From: Sphingobacteriales bacterium | GTDB lineage: Bacteria; Bacteroidota; Bacteroidia; Chitinophagales; Chitinophagaceae | NCBI GenBank assembly: GCA_023251215.1 | Contig: JAHEZF010000130.1 | Span: 1-5,528 of the forward strand | DNA: 5,528 nt | Direction: 5' to 3' | Part shown: in pieces, positions 1 through 5,528 of the stretch | Layout: every line of letters starts with the position of its first letter | Position numbering within the stretch: position 1 is the first letter of the stretch | Translations under genes and position numbers: made by a program | The notes under the pieces: model-generated | What the model was told of the DNA's origin: nothing | Databases searched by the model: none | Seen by the model: only the letters and a program-made list of their open reading frames with translations

Positions 1-47
1 CACAATATTGTTCCTTTGTACGAAAAGTTATATGAACGATTTCTCTG

Positions 48-82
48 AAAGAAAAAACGTTCCGGTTGATCCCAAACGTTTT
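48..82 (-). terminator. Rho-independent terminator after the envC-like gene
   Basis: On the minus strand, 22 bases after the envC stop, the arm AAAACGTT (82-75) pairs with AACGTTTT (61-54). The stem continues inward with a T-G wobble, one G-G mismatch and two G-C pairs around a five-base loop (ATCAA). A T-rich run (TTTTTTC) follows at once, as expected of an intrinsic terminator reading in the minus direction. The opposite direction has no comparable T-tract. It probably ends the ispF-dut-DUF4292-envC transcript. Confidence 0.65.
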
Positions 83-104
83 CGAATTATATAAATGTTG
101 AAGA

Positions 105-1409
105 TTAACGCCGTAACCAGGGTTCAGGATTTACATTTTTTCTTTCAATCATCAGGATAAAATCTATCTGGCCGCTATTTCCATAATCATCCTTTCCCAC
201 TCTTCCAATTTCCTGCCCCGTTTTTACTGTTGCGCCTTTTGCCATAGAAACAGCAGTCAGATTACTGTAAGTAGTAAAATATTTTCCATGGCGAATGGTA
301 ATAGCCATTCCATCGCCCATATTATATACACCCACTACTTCTCCAACAAAAACAGATTTTACAGCATTACCAACCTGCGTTGCTATTGTAATACCCGGGT
401 TATCGCCGGACAAGTGAGTGTTTTCAATAACATACCGGCCAAAATGGATACTTACATATCCATTGTCCACCGGCCATGGCAGGCGGCCACGATTACCTTC
501 AAAGCCGGCATTCAGTTTTAAGTCAGCCTCTGTATTAAAAACTACTGTTGGCTTTGCAGTTACAGTTTTTATTCTGGTTGGATTTGTTATTGTAGTTGCA
601 GGATTAGTAGTTGGATTTATTTCAGGATTGGTAATTGCATTCTTTTTTGCTTCCTCAGCAGCTTTCTTTTTCGATGCTTCAATTTCCCGCCGGACAATTG
701 CGTCCATTGAGCTTTGCAGATCTCTGTCCCGTTTCTTTTTTTCAGCAATTTGTTTTTTCAAATCTTTTTCCTGCGATTTAAGTTTTGACACTACTGCATC
801 TTTTTCTTTCTTTTGTATTGCCAGTTCCTGTACTTGCTTAGTTTGATTTTGCAGCGCCACATTTTTTTGTTCTTTTCTTCCCAACTGCTGTTTCTTTCGC
901 TCAGCTATCAGTCTTTGCGTTTCAAAAATAGTATTTACCTGTTTTTCACGATAAGACCGGTAACTTTTCAGATAGGCTATTCTTTTAACGGCATCATTAA
1001 AGCTGCTGGATGAAAAAATGAAATTCAGGTAATCGTAGGCGCTGCGGTTTTTGTAAGCATACACTACGGTTCTGGCATACTGTGCTTTCAGGGTATCAAG
1101 TTGTTTATTTAACCGGTATATTTCCAGGTTGCTTAAATAAATATCATCGTCAATCATTTTTAATTGCTTATTGATGCTGCCAATATATTTCTCCTGCAAA
1201 TTGATCTTTCTGTTCAATACACTTAATTGTCCCAGGGTTTGCCTGGTTTGTCCTTTTACCTTGTCATACATTCCCTGTATTTCCTTCAGTTCTTTTTGAA
1301 TATCTTCCCTTTCCTTTTCAAGTTGCGATTTGTCCTGTACAGGCTGGGCCCGAAGAACATTGAGTAATCCAAAAGCAAGAAGTAAAAAAAGAAATGTTTT
1401 TTTTATCAT
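105..1409 (-). CDS. envC: EnvC-like coiled-coil protein with degenerate LytM (M23) domain; probable amidase activator
   Basis: This is a periplasmic protein of the EnvC/murein hydrolase activator family, which binds and switches on peptidoglycan amidases during cell separation. Numbering from the ATG at 1409 gives 434 residues: a signal peptide (about 1-21, ending VLRA before Q), a long Lys/Glu/Gln-rich coiled coil (about 25-259), a linker rich in Asn-Pro and Thr (about 260-293), and a C-terminal LytM domain (about 307-434) ending in the family signature NVNPEPWL. The segment YLNFIFSSSSF in the coiled coil is typical of this family. The HxxxD zinc motif of active M23 enzymes appears as NPGITI, and the HxH motif as IDF; only H374 (RHGKYFTTY) is kept. 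This points to a non-catalytic activator, as in E. coli EnvC. A GTG at 1418 could add three residues, but the ATG gives a more typical signal peptide. It lies 83 bases after the DUF4292 gene, with no clear promoter between. Identity is firm; activator rather than hydrolase is inferred. Confidence 0.88.
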   Translation of the reverse strand: MIKKTFLFLLLAFGLLNVLRAQPVQDKSQLEKEREDIQKELKEIQGMYDKVKGQTRQTLGQLSVLNRKINLQEKYIGSINKQLKMIDDDIYLSNLEIYRLNKQLDTLKAQYARTVVYAYKNRSAYDYLNFIFSSSSFNDAVKRIAYLKSYRSYREKQVNTIFETQRLIAERKKQQLGRKEQKNVALQNQTKQVQELAIQKKEKDAVVSKLKSQEKDLKKQIAEKKKRDRDLQSSMDAIVRREIEASKKKAAEEAKKNAITNPEINPTTNPATTITNPTRIKTVTAKPTVVFNTEADLKLNAGFEGNRGRLPWPVDNGYVSIHFGRYVIENTHLSGDNPGITIATQVGNAVKSVFVGEVVGVYNMGDGMAITIRHGKYFTTYSNLTAVSMAKGATVKTGQEIGRVGKDDYGNSGQIDFILMIERKNVNPEPWLRR

Positions 1410-1492
1410 AGTTATCACGATGTATGGGTTAAATAAAAGAGGTGCAGGAATACTTTCCTATAACGTAATTATGTAAAATTAATTTTTCCTGA

Positions 1493-2311
1493 TTAATTGC
1501 GTTTATAATTTTTGGGTACAGAAAAAGGGAAGCTTAACGTTTCATTAAAATTATGTTGTTTAAAATTCATCTGGATGTCTAATTTTTTCTTTTCTGTAAC
1601 ACTTATTGACCTTTTGGATGAAAAAAATGTTTGCCCTGCATCTTCGTAATTATCATAGGTAAGGTAGCAGGTGCGGTTACGCAGTTCATCTGCATCATCC
1701 AGCTTGCTGCTTTGCATTAATCTGTTTGTTTCTGAAACAGTAAGAAGGTTTTTAAAAAAAATACCGGAACTTAATAAAGAAATAGCCCCGTTTGATTTAC
1801 TGTAGGATACAATGTTAGTGTCTAAAAAAACAGGATTGCCCACCAGCAAATCCTGTAAAGAAGAAAGATTTAGCGGAAGGTCAGAAACATCCTGCAGGTA
1901 GGATACACTACGGGCTGTATAAATTTTATTTTGTTTATCAAGTAGTTTTACCGAGTCCCGGGTAATATAGGCTCTCAATCCTTCTATTCCCAGGATCGCA
2001 GTAATAGAAACCCATATCACACTATCCCTGTTTATGCGAAGATGGGCCGTCACATTATATTTTTTACCATCTGCATCCTGGTAATCCACATCAATTTTTG
2101 CTGAAAAAGTTTTATAATTTATTTTTTGCTGTAACAGCCCCGCATATGTTTCTTGTATCATCCTTACAGTATCTTCATGTCCTGTAGCGGTAACAACAGG
2201 TTTTACTGCAACTGTATCTTTTTTTGCGATGGCCGTTTGTATGTTTTTGGCAGAACGGCAGGAAACAAAAAAAATGATTGCAGCCGCAACGGGTATAATG
2301 ATTTTGTACAT
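1493..2311 (-). CDS. DUF4292 family envelope lipoprotein
   Basis: The product is a 272-residue predicted lipoprotein of uncharacterised function. The N-terminus has Lys3, a hydrophobic stretch (4-17) and a lipobox-like FVSC with the modified cysteine at position 18. The residues after Cys18 are RSAK, not the acidic or Ser-Asp-rich export signal described for surface-exposed Bacteroidota lipoproteins, so a periplasm-facing location is more likely. The body fits the DUF4292 pattern: TYAGLLQQKINYKTFSAKIDVDY (about 55-77), then strands with LRINRDSVIWVSI (91-103), LGIEGLRAYITRDSV (107-121) and a helix-like SLQDLLVGNP (151-160). That arrangement recalls the LolA/LolB lipoprotein-carrier fold, which is my inference and not a demonstrated function. 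It starts 11 bases after the dut stop, so it is probably co-transcribed and perhaps translationally coupled with dut, and it precedes the envC-like gene. Family call is good; molecular role is unknown. Confidence 0.8.
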   Translation of the reverse strand: MYKIIIPVAAAIIFFVSCRSAKNIQTAIAKKDTVAVKPVVTATGHEDTVRMIQETYAGLLQQKINYKTFSAKIDVDYQDADGKKYNVTAHLRINRDSVIWVSITAILGIEGLRAYITRDSVKLLDKQNKIYTARSVSYLQDVSDLPLNLSSLQDLLVGNPVFLDTNIVSYSKSNGAISLLSSGIFFKNLLTVSETNRLMQSSKLDDADELRNRTCYLTYDNYEDAGQTFFSSKRSISVTEKKKLDIQMNFKQHNFNETLSFPFSVPKNYKRN

Positions 2312-2322
2312 TGCTATGATAT

Positions 2323-2766
2323 TTATTGTTTGCCGGTGTGGCCAAAGCCTCCGGCATTTCTTTCAGTGATCTCCAGTTTTTCCACTTCTTTCAATACTAC
2401 TCTTTCCACTTTCTGAATGATCATCTGGGCAATACGGTCGCCATGTTTAATGACCTGTTGTTGCTGCGAAAGGTTGATCAAAATAATCTTAATTTCTCCA
2501 CGGTAATCAGCATCAATTGTTCCCGGGGTATTTAAACAGGTGACGCCCTGTTTAATTGCTAAACCGCTCCGGGGACGTATCTGTGCTTCATATCCCTCTG
2601 GTAATTCAATAAACAACCCGGTAGGGATTAGTGCCCTTTCTAAAGGCAATAATGTTTGTGGCAATTCCAGATGAGCCCTGATGTCCATACCTGATGAACC
2701 GTTAGTGGCATACTGAGGCAATGGATTTGAAGAATGATTGATAATCTTTACCTGGATCGTTGGCAT
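2323..2766 (-). CDS. dut: dUTP diphosphatase (trimeric dUTPase)
   Basis: This enzyme hydrolyses dUTP to dUMP and pyrophosphate, keeping uracil out of DNA and supplying dUMP for dTMP synthesis; it is cytoplasmic and normally a homotrimer. The 147 residues match the usual bacterial length and carry all five motifs in order: SGMDIRA (26-31 region), RPRSGLA (64-70), [13 protein letters not shown] (79-91) with the likely catalytic Asp85 and base-stacking Tyr88, HGDRIAQMI (108-116), and the flexible C-terminal [10 protein letters not shown] (136-145). In the last motif Asn replaces the common Gly after Arg, a mild deviation. The ATG start is firm because the next Met lies inside motif 1. A promoter-like TATCTTTG ends only four bases before the start codon. 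It lies 83 bases after ispF and 11 bases before the DUF4292 gene. Confidence 0.96.
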   Translation of the reverse strand: MPTIQVKIINHSSNPLPQYATNGSSGMDIRAHLELPQTLLPLERALIPTGLFIELPEGYEAQIRPRSGLAIKQGVTCLNTPGTIDADYRGEIKIILINLSQQQQVIKHGDRIAQMIIQKVERVVLKEVEKLEITERNAGGFGHTGKQ

Positions 2767-2770
2767 CGGA

Positions 2771-2801
2771 CAAAGATAAGGATTGAAGATTCAAGGTTCA
2801 G
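2771..2801 (-). promoter_or_regulatory. Candidate dut promoter (Bacteroidota type)
   Basis: On the minus strand TATCTTTG (2778-2771) matches the Bacteroidota -7 element TAnnTTTG exactly. A partial -33 match, CTG (2801-2799) against TTG, sits 20 bases upstream, within the known spacing range; a true TTG (2794-2792) is only 13 bases away and too close. Transcription would start within a few bases of the dut ATG at 2766, giving a leaderless or nearly leaderless mRNA. This rests on pattern matching only, and chance is possible in AT-rich DNA. Confidence 0.35.
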
Positions 2802-2816
2802 GGCATAAGGATCAGG
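2778..2816 (+). repeat. Degenerate AAGGnTT/AAGGnTC short repeats between ispF and dut
   Basis: Read on the plus strand, the gap holds AAGGATTGAAG, AAGATTCAAGG, AAGGTTCAGG (2793-2802) and AAGGATCAGG (2807-2816). The last two match at 9 of 10 bases and are 14 bases apart. The first two overlap a small inverted repeat, TTGAA-GA-TTCAA (2783-2794). The tract covers the candidate dut promoter spacer, so it could be an operator or simply low-complexity intergenic DNA. Confidence 0.3.
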
Positions 2817-2849
2817 AAAAAAGATTTGGAATATTGGTTTGTTCATTAC

Positions 2850-3329
2850 TCATTCTTTAGCCAATAACACGGTTGCATAAGCCATGAGTCCTTCTTCACG
2901 ACCGGCAAACCCCAATTGTTCAGTTGTGGTGGCTTTAATAGAAACATCTTTCTCTGTTACGCCAATAATCGTGGCGATGACCTTTTGCATTTGCCCGATA
3001 TAAGGCCTGATCTTTGGCGTTTGCAGACAGACGGTACAATCAATATTGACTACAGCATACTTCTCTTTTTTTATCAATTCAATAGTTTTTTGTAAAAGAA
3101 TTTTGCTGTCGATATTCTTATAGGCTTTATCCGTATCAGGAAAATGAACGCCGATATCTCCAAGACTAACTGCACCCAGTAAAGCATCAATGATGGCATG
3201 TAATAAAACATCAGCATCACTGTGGCCAATCGCTCCTTTATGATGTGGTATTTTAATACCTCCTATCCAAAGGTCTCTGCCTTCAACAAGTTTATGAAAA
3301 TCAACTCCTGATCCAATCCGGTATGACAT
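2850..3329 (-). CDS. ispF: 2-C-methyl-D-erythritol 2,4-cyclodiphosphate synthase
   Basis: IspF converts CDP-methylerythritol 2-phosphate to methylerythritol cyclodiphosphate with release of CMP, in the MEP (non-mevalonate) route to isoprenoids; it is a cytoplasmic homotrimer using a divalent metal. The 159 residues match the family length. Visible signatures are RIGSGVDFH (4-12) with metal ligands Asp10 and His12, GHSDADVLLHAIIDALLGA (35-53) with the third ligand His44, GDIGVHFPDTD (58-67), and KATTTEQLGFAGREEG (132-147) for the nucleotide phosphates. It is a stand-alone IspF, not an IspD-IspF fusion. The ATG at 3329 gives the canonical N-terminus. It follows a strong terminator after porV, so it should have its own promoter; the best site I see is GATATTTG (3354-3347, 7 of 8 to TAnnTTTG) with only a weak -33 match. 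No Shine-Dalgarno sequence is evident. Confidence 0.97.
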   Translation of the reverse strand: MSYRIGSGVDFHKLVEGRDLWIGGIKIPHHKGAIGHSDADVLLHAIIDALLGAVSLGDIGVHFPDTDKAYKNIDSKILLQKTIELIKKEKYAVVNIDCTVCLQTPKIRPYIGQMQKVIATIIGVTEKDVSIKATTTEQLGFAGREEGLMAYATVLLAKE

Positions 3330-3420
3330 CTACAAATTATTTTTTACAAATATCAATAAAAAACAGCCTTTCAGGTTAATACTTGCCAATAGCTTTTCAT
3401 TCCTGCATTCTGCCAATATA

Positions 3421-3453
3421 AAAGAAAACGTCCCGCAGGTAGCGGGACGTTTT
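3421..3453 (-). terminator. Strong hairpin terminator after porV
   Basis: A perfect 12-bp stem, AAAACGTCCCGC (3425-3436) with GCGGGACGTTTT (3442-3453), closes a five-base loop. On the minus strand it lies 20 bases past the porV stop and runs into a T-rich tail (TTTTCTTT), the layout of an intrinsic terminator. On the plus strand it is also followed by T bases, so it could act in both directions, but no plus-strand gene is seen here. It separates the porU-porV unit from ispF. Confidence 0.85.
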
Positions 3454-3472
3454 TCTATAAAAAATTTAATTA

Positions 3473-4627
3473 TTATTTTTTAGCGCCTCCATCCAGATCA
3501 AGCATCAAAGAGAAACGAATTGTATTTGATAATGGGTTGCGGCTTACACCACTGCCTGAAGGGAGAAGATAGGAAAAGTTTAAACCAAACATGCTGTAAT
3601 GAAGACCAATACCCATGGTGAAATAACGGCGGTTTCCTTTTGTTTTATTTTCAAAGAAATAACCGGCACGAAAAGCAAACTGCTGATTATACCAATATTC
3701 GCCACCAATTGATACCTGGAATTCTTTTATTTCTTCATTAAAACCATCTGGGGCATCGCCAAATGAACTGAACCAGCTTCCTATCACACTCTTGCTGCGA
3801 TAGGCATCCAGTTGTGCTTGTGTTGCCGGGTCAGCAGGAGGTGTTGGTACCATTAATTTATTTACATCCAGTCCAAATGTGATTGCGTTTTGCGAATTGA
3901 ATTTCCAGCTATAAGTAGTACCAAGGCCGAGATTGGCAGGAATGAAATCTTTTGCATTAGCATTATTGGTATATGATATTTTAGAACCCAGGTTGGTTAA
4001 AGTAGCACCCCAGGTCCATCCTTGTCCGGCAGCACTTTTCCCATCATAATACCATCCAATATCTGCAGCTACAGCGCTACCAGTTTTGTATGTAGTGCTG
4101 CCAACAGTTGTTCCGCCAGCCAGATTGGAATTGATATATTTTAATGCTATCCCGATACCGCTTTTCTTATTTAGTTTACGGGAATAGCCAACATCAATAC
4201 CAAATTCACGGGGACGGAAACTTCCAAAGTCGTTTCCGAGATTATCAGTGAACTGGATGTTGCCAAGACTGAAATAACGGAGTGAACCCGATATGGCCTG
4301 GTTGTCAGCAAATTTGTAATAACCCGTAAGAGAAGCGAGATAAACATCATTTACCAGATCTTTTAACCATGGAGTATAGCTGGCAACTATACCACCTTTG
4401 GATTGATTGGATGCTACTTTGCCAATATTCCAAAAACCAGAACTGGCATCTGGTGATGTAGCTATACCTACATCTCCCATTCCACCTGAACGGGCATCGG
4501 GTGAAATACGAAGAAAAGGAACGGCAGTTGTTACTACATTGATTGGATCCACCTGGGCCTTTACAGCTGATGATAAACCACAAAAGAGCAGGATTCCGGC
4601 AGTTAGTTTTAAAGCAGTTGGTCTCAT
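3473..4627 (-). CDS. porV: T9SS outer-membrane shuttle protein PorV (LptO)
   Basis: PorV is an outer-membrane beta-barrel of the type IX secretion system. It docks on the SprA/Sov translocon, picks up cargo with a C-terminal sorting domain and delivers it to the PorU sortase complex. The 384-residue product has a signal peptide (about 1-24, VKA before Q25), then the family's N-terminal signature VPFLRISPDARSGGMGDVGI (36-55) and DASSGFWNIGK (60-70). The rest alternates polar and aromatic short strands (for example YLASLTGYYKF, FGIDVGYSRKL, FAFRAGYFFENK) and ends in a strand-like IRFSLMLDLDGG, as expected of a barrel. The family commonly has WNPA where this protein has WNIG, a small deviation. 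It lies 90 bases after porU, with promoter-like sites in the gap, and is followed by a strong terminator. The porU-porV pairing strongly supports the call against other PorV/PorQ-family barrels. Confidence 0.93.
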   Translation of the reverse strand: MRPTALKLTAGILLFCGLSSAVKAQVDPINVVTTAVPFLRISPDARSGGMGDVGIATSPDASSGFWNIGKVASNQSKGGIVASYTPWLKDLVNDVYLASLTGYYKFADNQAISGSLRYFSLGNIQFTDNLGNDFGSFRPREFGIDVGYSRKLNKKSGIGIALKYINSNLAGGTTVGSTTYKTGSAVAADIGWYYDGKSAAGQGWTWGATLTNLGSKISYTNNANAKDFIPANLGLGTTYSWKFNSQNAITFGLDVNKLMVPTPPADPATQAQLDAYRSKSVIGSWFSSFGDAPDGFNEEIKEFQVSIGGEYWYNQQFAFRAGYFFENKTKGNRRYFTMGIGLHYSMFGLNFSYLLPSGSGVSRNPLSNTIRFSLMLDLDGGAKK

Positions 4628-4645
4628 TAGTAAGTGTTTAATGTG

Positions 4646-4670
4646 ATGTAAATATAGTTATGTAAATATA
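4646..4670 (-). repeat. Two identical 11-bp direct repeats upstream of porV
   Basis: ATGTAAATATA occurs at 4646-4656 and again at 4660-4670 (plus-strand reading), 14 bases apart. On the minus strand each copy reads TATATTTACAT and includes TATATTTA, one base from the Bacteroidota -7 consensus. They could be alternative promoter elements, a paired regulator site, or chance in AT-rich DNA. Confidence 0.45.
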
Positions 4671-4717
4671 TGAGTTTTGGTAAAATACAAAACTAAAATA
4701 TTGAATTTTCTGCGAAA
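4660..4717 (-). promoter_or_regulatory. Candidate porV promoter region
   Basis: Two overlapping solutions appear on the minus strand. TAGTTTTG (4695-4688) matches TAnnTTTG exactly, but its -33 partner is only TTT, 19 bases upstream. Alternatively TTG (4690-4688) sits 17 bases before TATATTTA (4670-4663, 7 of 8), giving a leader of roughly 30 bases. Either would allow porV to be transcribed separately from porU. The evidence is pattern only, and the AT-rich background makes false matches likely. Confidence 0.35.
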
Positions 4718-5528
4718 CTAAAAAATTACCATTTTTTCGATCTTTTCTTTCTTCTGGTTTTCGGAGGTAATAAGGGACAATTTATACAGGTAAACCCCCC
4801 TGCCGACCCTGTCTCCATAAGTGTCTTTTCCGTTCCATTCCACTTCATCTGAACGGTTTCCGGGTGTATTTATTGTTTGTCTGATGCTTTTTATTAGCCG
4901 CCCGGAAAGCGTAAATATCTGTAAATTAACCAGTAGGTTCTGGCCCGGCTTATTATGCTCAAACCAAAACCGGGTACTGGTAGTAAAGGGATTGGGGTAA
5001 TTTAATACCCGACTCAAAACCAATTCTTCATCATTGGCCACTGTAAATTCCAGAACCGCTTCCCGGGAATTATTGAGTACATCCCAGGCCTTAATTTTAA
5101 TAGAATGAGGACCAGGGTCGAGCCCGGATAATTGAAACCGGATCGTCCCATTCTGATAACTATTTAAGTCACCCTGATAAAAATCGTTGAGAATAAAATA
5201 TTTCCGGTTATCATTATCCAATGTAGCCACAATATCATGTCCTATGCCGGTACCTGCAGTATTAATACCGGAGGAATCGGACAGTTTTACAATCAAAACC
5301 GGGTTTTGATTGGTAGTGCCTCCATTTACAAATTTTTCGTCATTCAGGTATGGTTTAATCTGGGGACCCTCCATATCACTACCCGAACTATTCCCAGCGC
5401 CCCCAACAATGAATCCTGTAAAAAATCCATGGGCATCTTTTATTCCATCTTCAGCATATAAACTTAACCGGCCATTGCCAAATTGGTAGTTTATATCTTT
5501 TGGGGCTTTAAAAGTGAATAAGAACTTT
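4718..5528 (-). CDS. porU: T9SS sortase PorU, C-terminal part (5' end outside window)
   Basis: PorU is the gingipain-type (C25) cysteine peptidase that cleaves C-terminal sorting domains from T9SS cargo at the cell surface and joins the cargo to an anionic lipopolysaccharide anchor. Only the last 269 residues are here; the catalytic domain lies beyond the window. The frame stays open to the edge (first whole codon at 5527), so the Met at 5374 is internal. Visible parts are YQFGNGRLSLYAEDG and FIVGG near the edge, the PorU-typical MEGPQIKPYLNDEKFVNGG, an Ig-like beta region ending AVLEFTV, and a C-terminal domain (about 168-269) with LNYPNPF, an IFTLSGRLIKS strand, EWNGKDTYG and GVYLYKL, ending EKMVIF. 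That last domain looks like a type A T9SS sorting domain, which in PorU is known to be retained. The adjacent porV supports the call. The gene runs off the window edge; no frameshift is seen in this part. Confidence 0.92.
   Translation of the reverse strand, partial: KFLFTFKAPKDINYQFGNGRLSLYAEDGIKDAHGFFTGFIVGGAGNSSGSDMEGPQIKPYLNDEKFVNGGTTNQNPVLIVKLSDSSGINTAGTGIGHDIVATLDNDNRKYFILNDFYQGDLNSYQNGTIRFQLSGLDPGPHSIKIKAWDVLNNSREAVLEFTVANDEELVLSRVLNYPNPFTTSTRFWFEHNKPGQNLLVNLQIFTLSGRLIKSIRQTINTPGNRSDEVEWNGKDTYGDRVGRGVYLYKLSLITSENQKKEKIEKMVIF

Noticed and set aside
11..94. Plus-strand 20-codon reading frame (ATG at 32, TAA at 92-94) preceded by a promoter-like TTCCTTTG at 11-18.
   Set aside because: It runs straight through the minus-strand terminator hairpin at 54-82, is very short, resembles no protein I know, and the -7 match is imperfect.
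418..846. Plus-strand open frame of 142 codons opposite the envC-like gene.
   Set aside because: It is antisense to the coiled-coil coding sequence; its Phe/Ser-rich composition is what Lys/Glu codons give when read on the other strand.
1410..1418. GTG at 1418 as the envC start.
   Set aside because: It only adds three residues, and the ATG at 1409 gives a normal signal peptide (MIKKTFLFLLL). It cannot be excluded.
1446..1474. Small inverted repeat AGGAA-TACT-TTCCT and near-palindrome ACGTAATTATGT in the DUF4292-envC gap.
   Set aside because: The stems are short, there is no T-tract or promoter match, and such palindromes are frequent in AT-rich DNA.
2175..2357. Minus-strand 60-codon frame overlapping the dut end and the DUF4292 start.
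   Set aside because: It is out of frame with two well-supported genes and its Cys/His/Tyr-rich composition matches no family; not a frameshifted gene.
4347..4583. Minus-strand 78-codon frame inside porV.
   Set aside because: It is an alternate-frame shadow; porV is intact and matches its family throughout.
5374..5374. Met at 5374 as the start of an independent 218-residue protein.
   Set aside because: The frame is open to the window edge, and the upstream residues (YQFGNGRLSLYAEDG) continue the PorU sequence, so this Met is internal.

Overview
The window reads as a piece of a Bacteroidota chromosome, probably from the Chitinophagaceae or a related environmental lineage; that family-level placement is an inference. 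It carries the type IX secretion (T9SS) proteins PorU and PorV, an AT-rich base composition, start codons without Shine-Dalgarno sequences, and promoter-like sites of the Bacteroidota type (TAnnTTTG). All six genes lie on the minus strand, so transcription runs from the high-coordinate end to the low-coordinate end.

In order of transcription: the C-terminal 269 residues of the T9SS sortase PorU (entering from beyond the window edge); the outer-membrane shuttle protein PorV; a perfect 12-bp hairpin terminator; ispF (isoprenoid precursor synthesis); dut (dUTPase); a DUF4292 lipoprotein; an EnvC-like coiled-coil/LytM protein; and a second hairpin terminator near the low-coordinate edge. The two terminators divide the window into a porU-porV unit and an ispF-dut-DUF4292-envC unit. 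Promoter-like sequences in front of porV and dut suggest extra internal starts.

Functionally, porU and porV belong together: PorV carries secreted cargo from the translocon, and PorU removes the cargo's C-terminal sorting domain at the cell surface. IspF and Dut are soluble housekeeping enzymes. The DUF4292 lipoprotein and the EnvC-like protein both concern the cell envelope and follow dut closely. The EnvC-like LytM domain lacks the usual zinc ligands, so it is more likely an amidase activator than a hydrolase.

I see no mobile element, CRISPR array, tRNA, rRNA or clear horizontal insertion. No stretch over 300 bases lacks a gene. The content is conserved core Bacteroidota genome, and I found no convincing new multi-gene system. 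The observations worth a second look are small: regulatory architecture, the degenerate LytM site and the uncharacterised lipoprotein.
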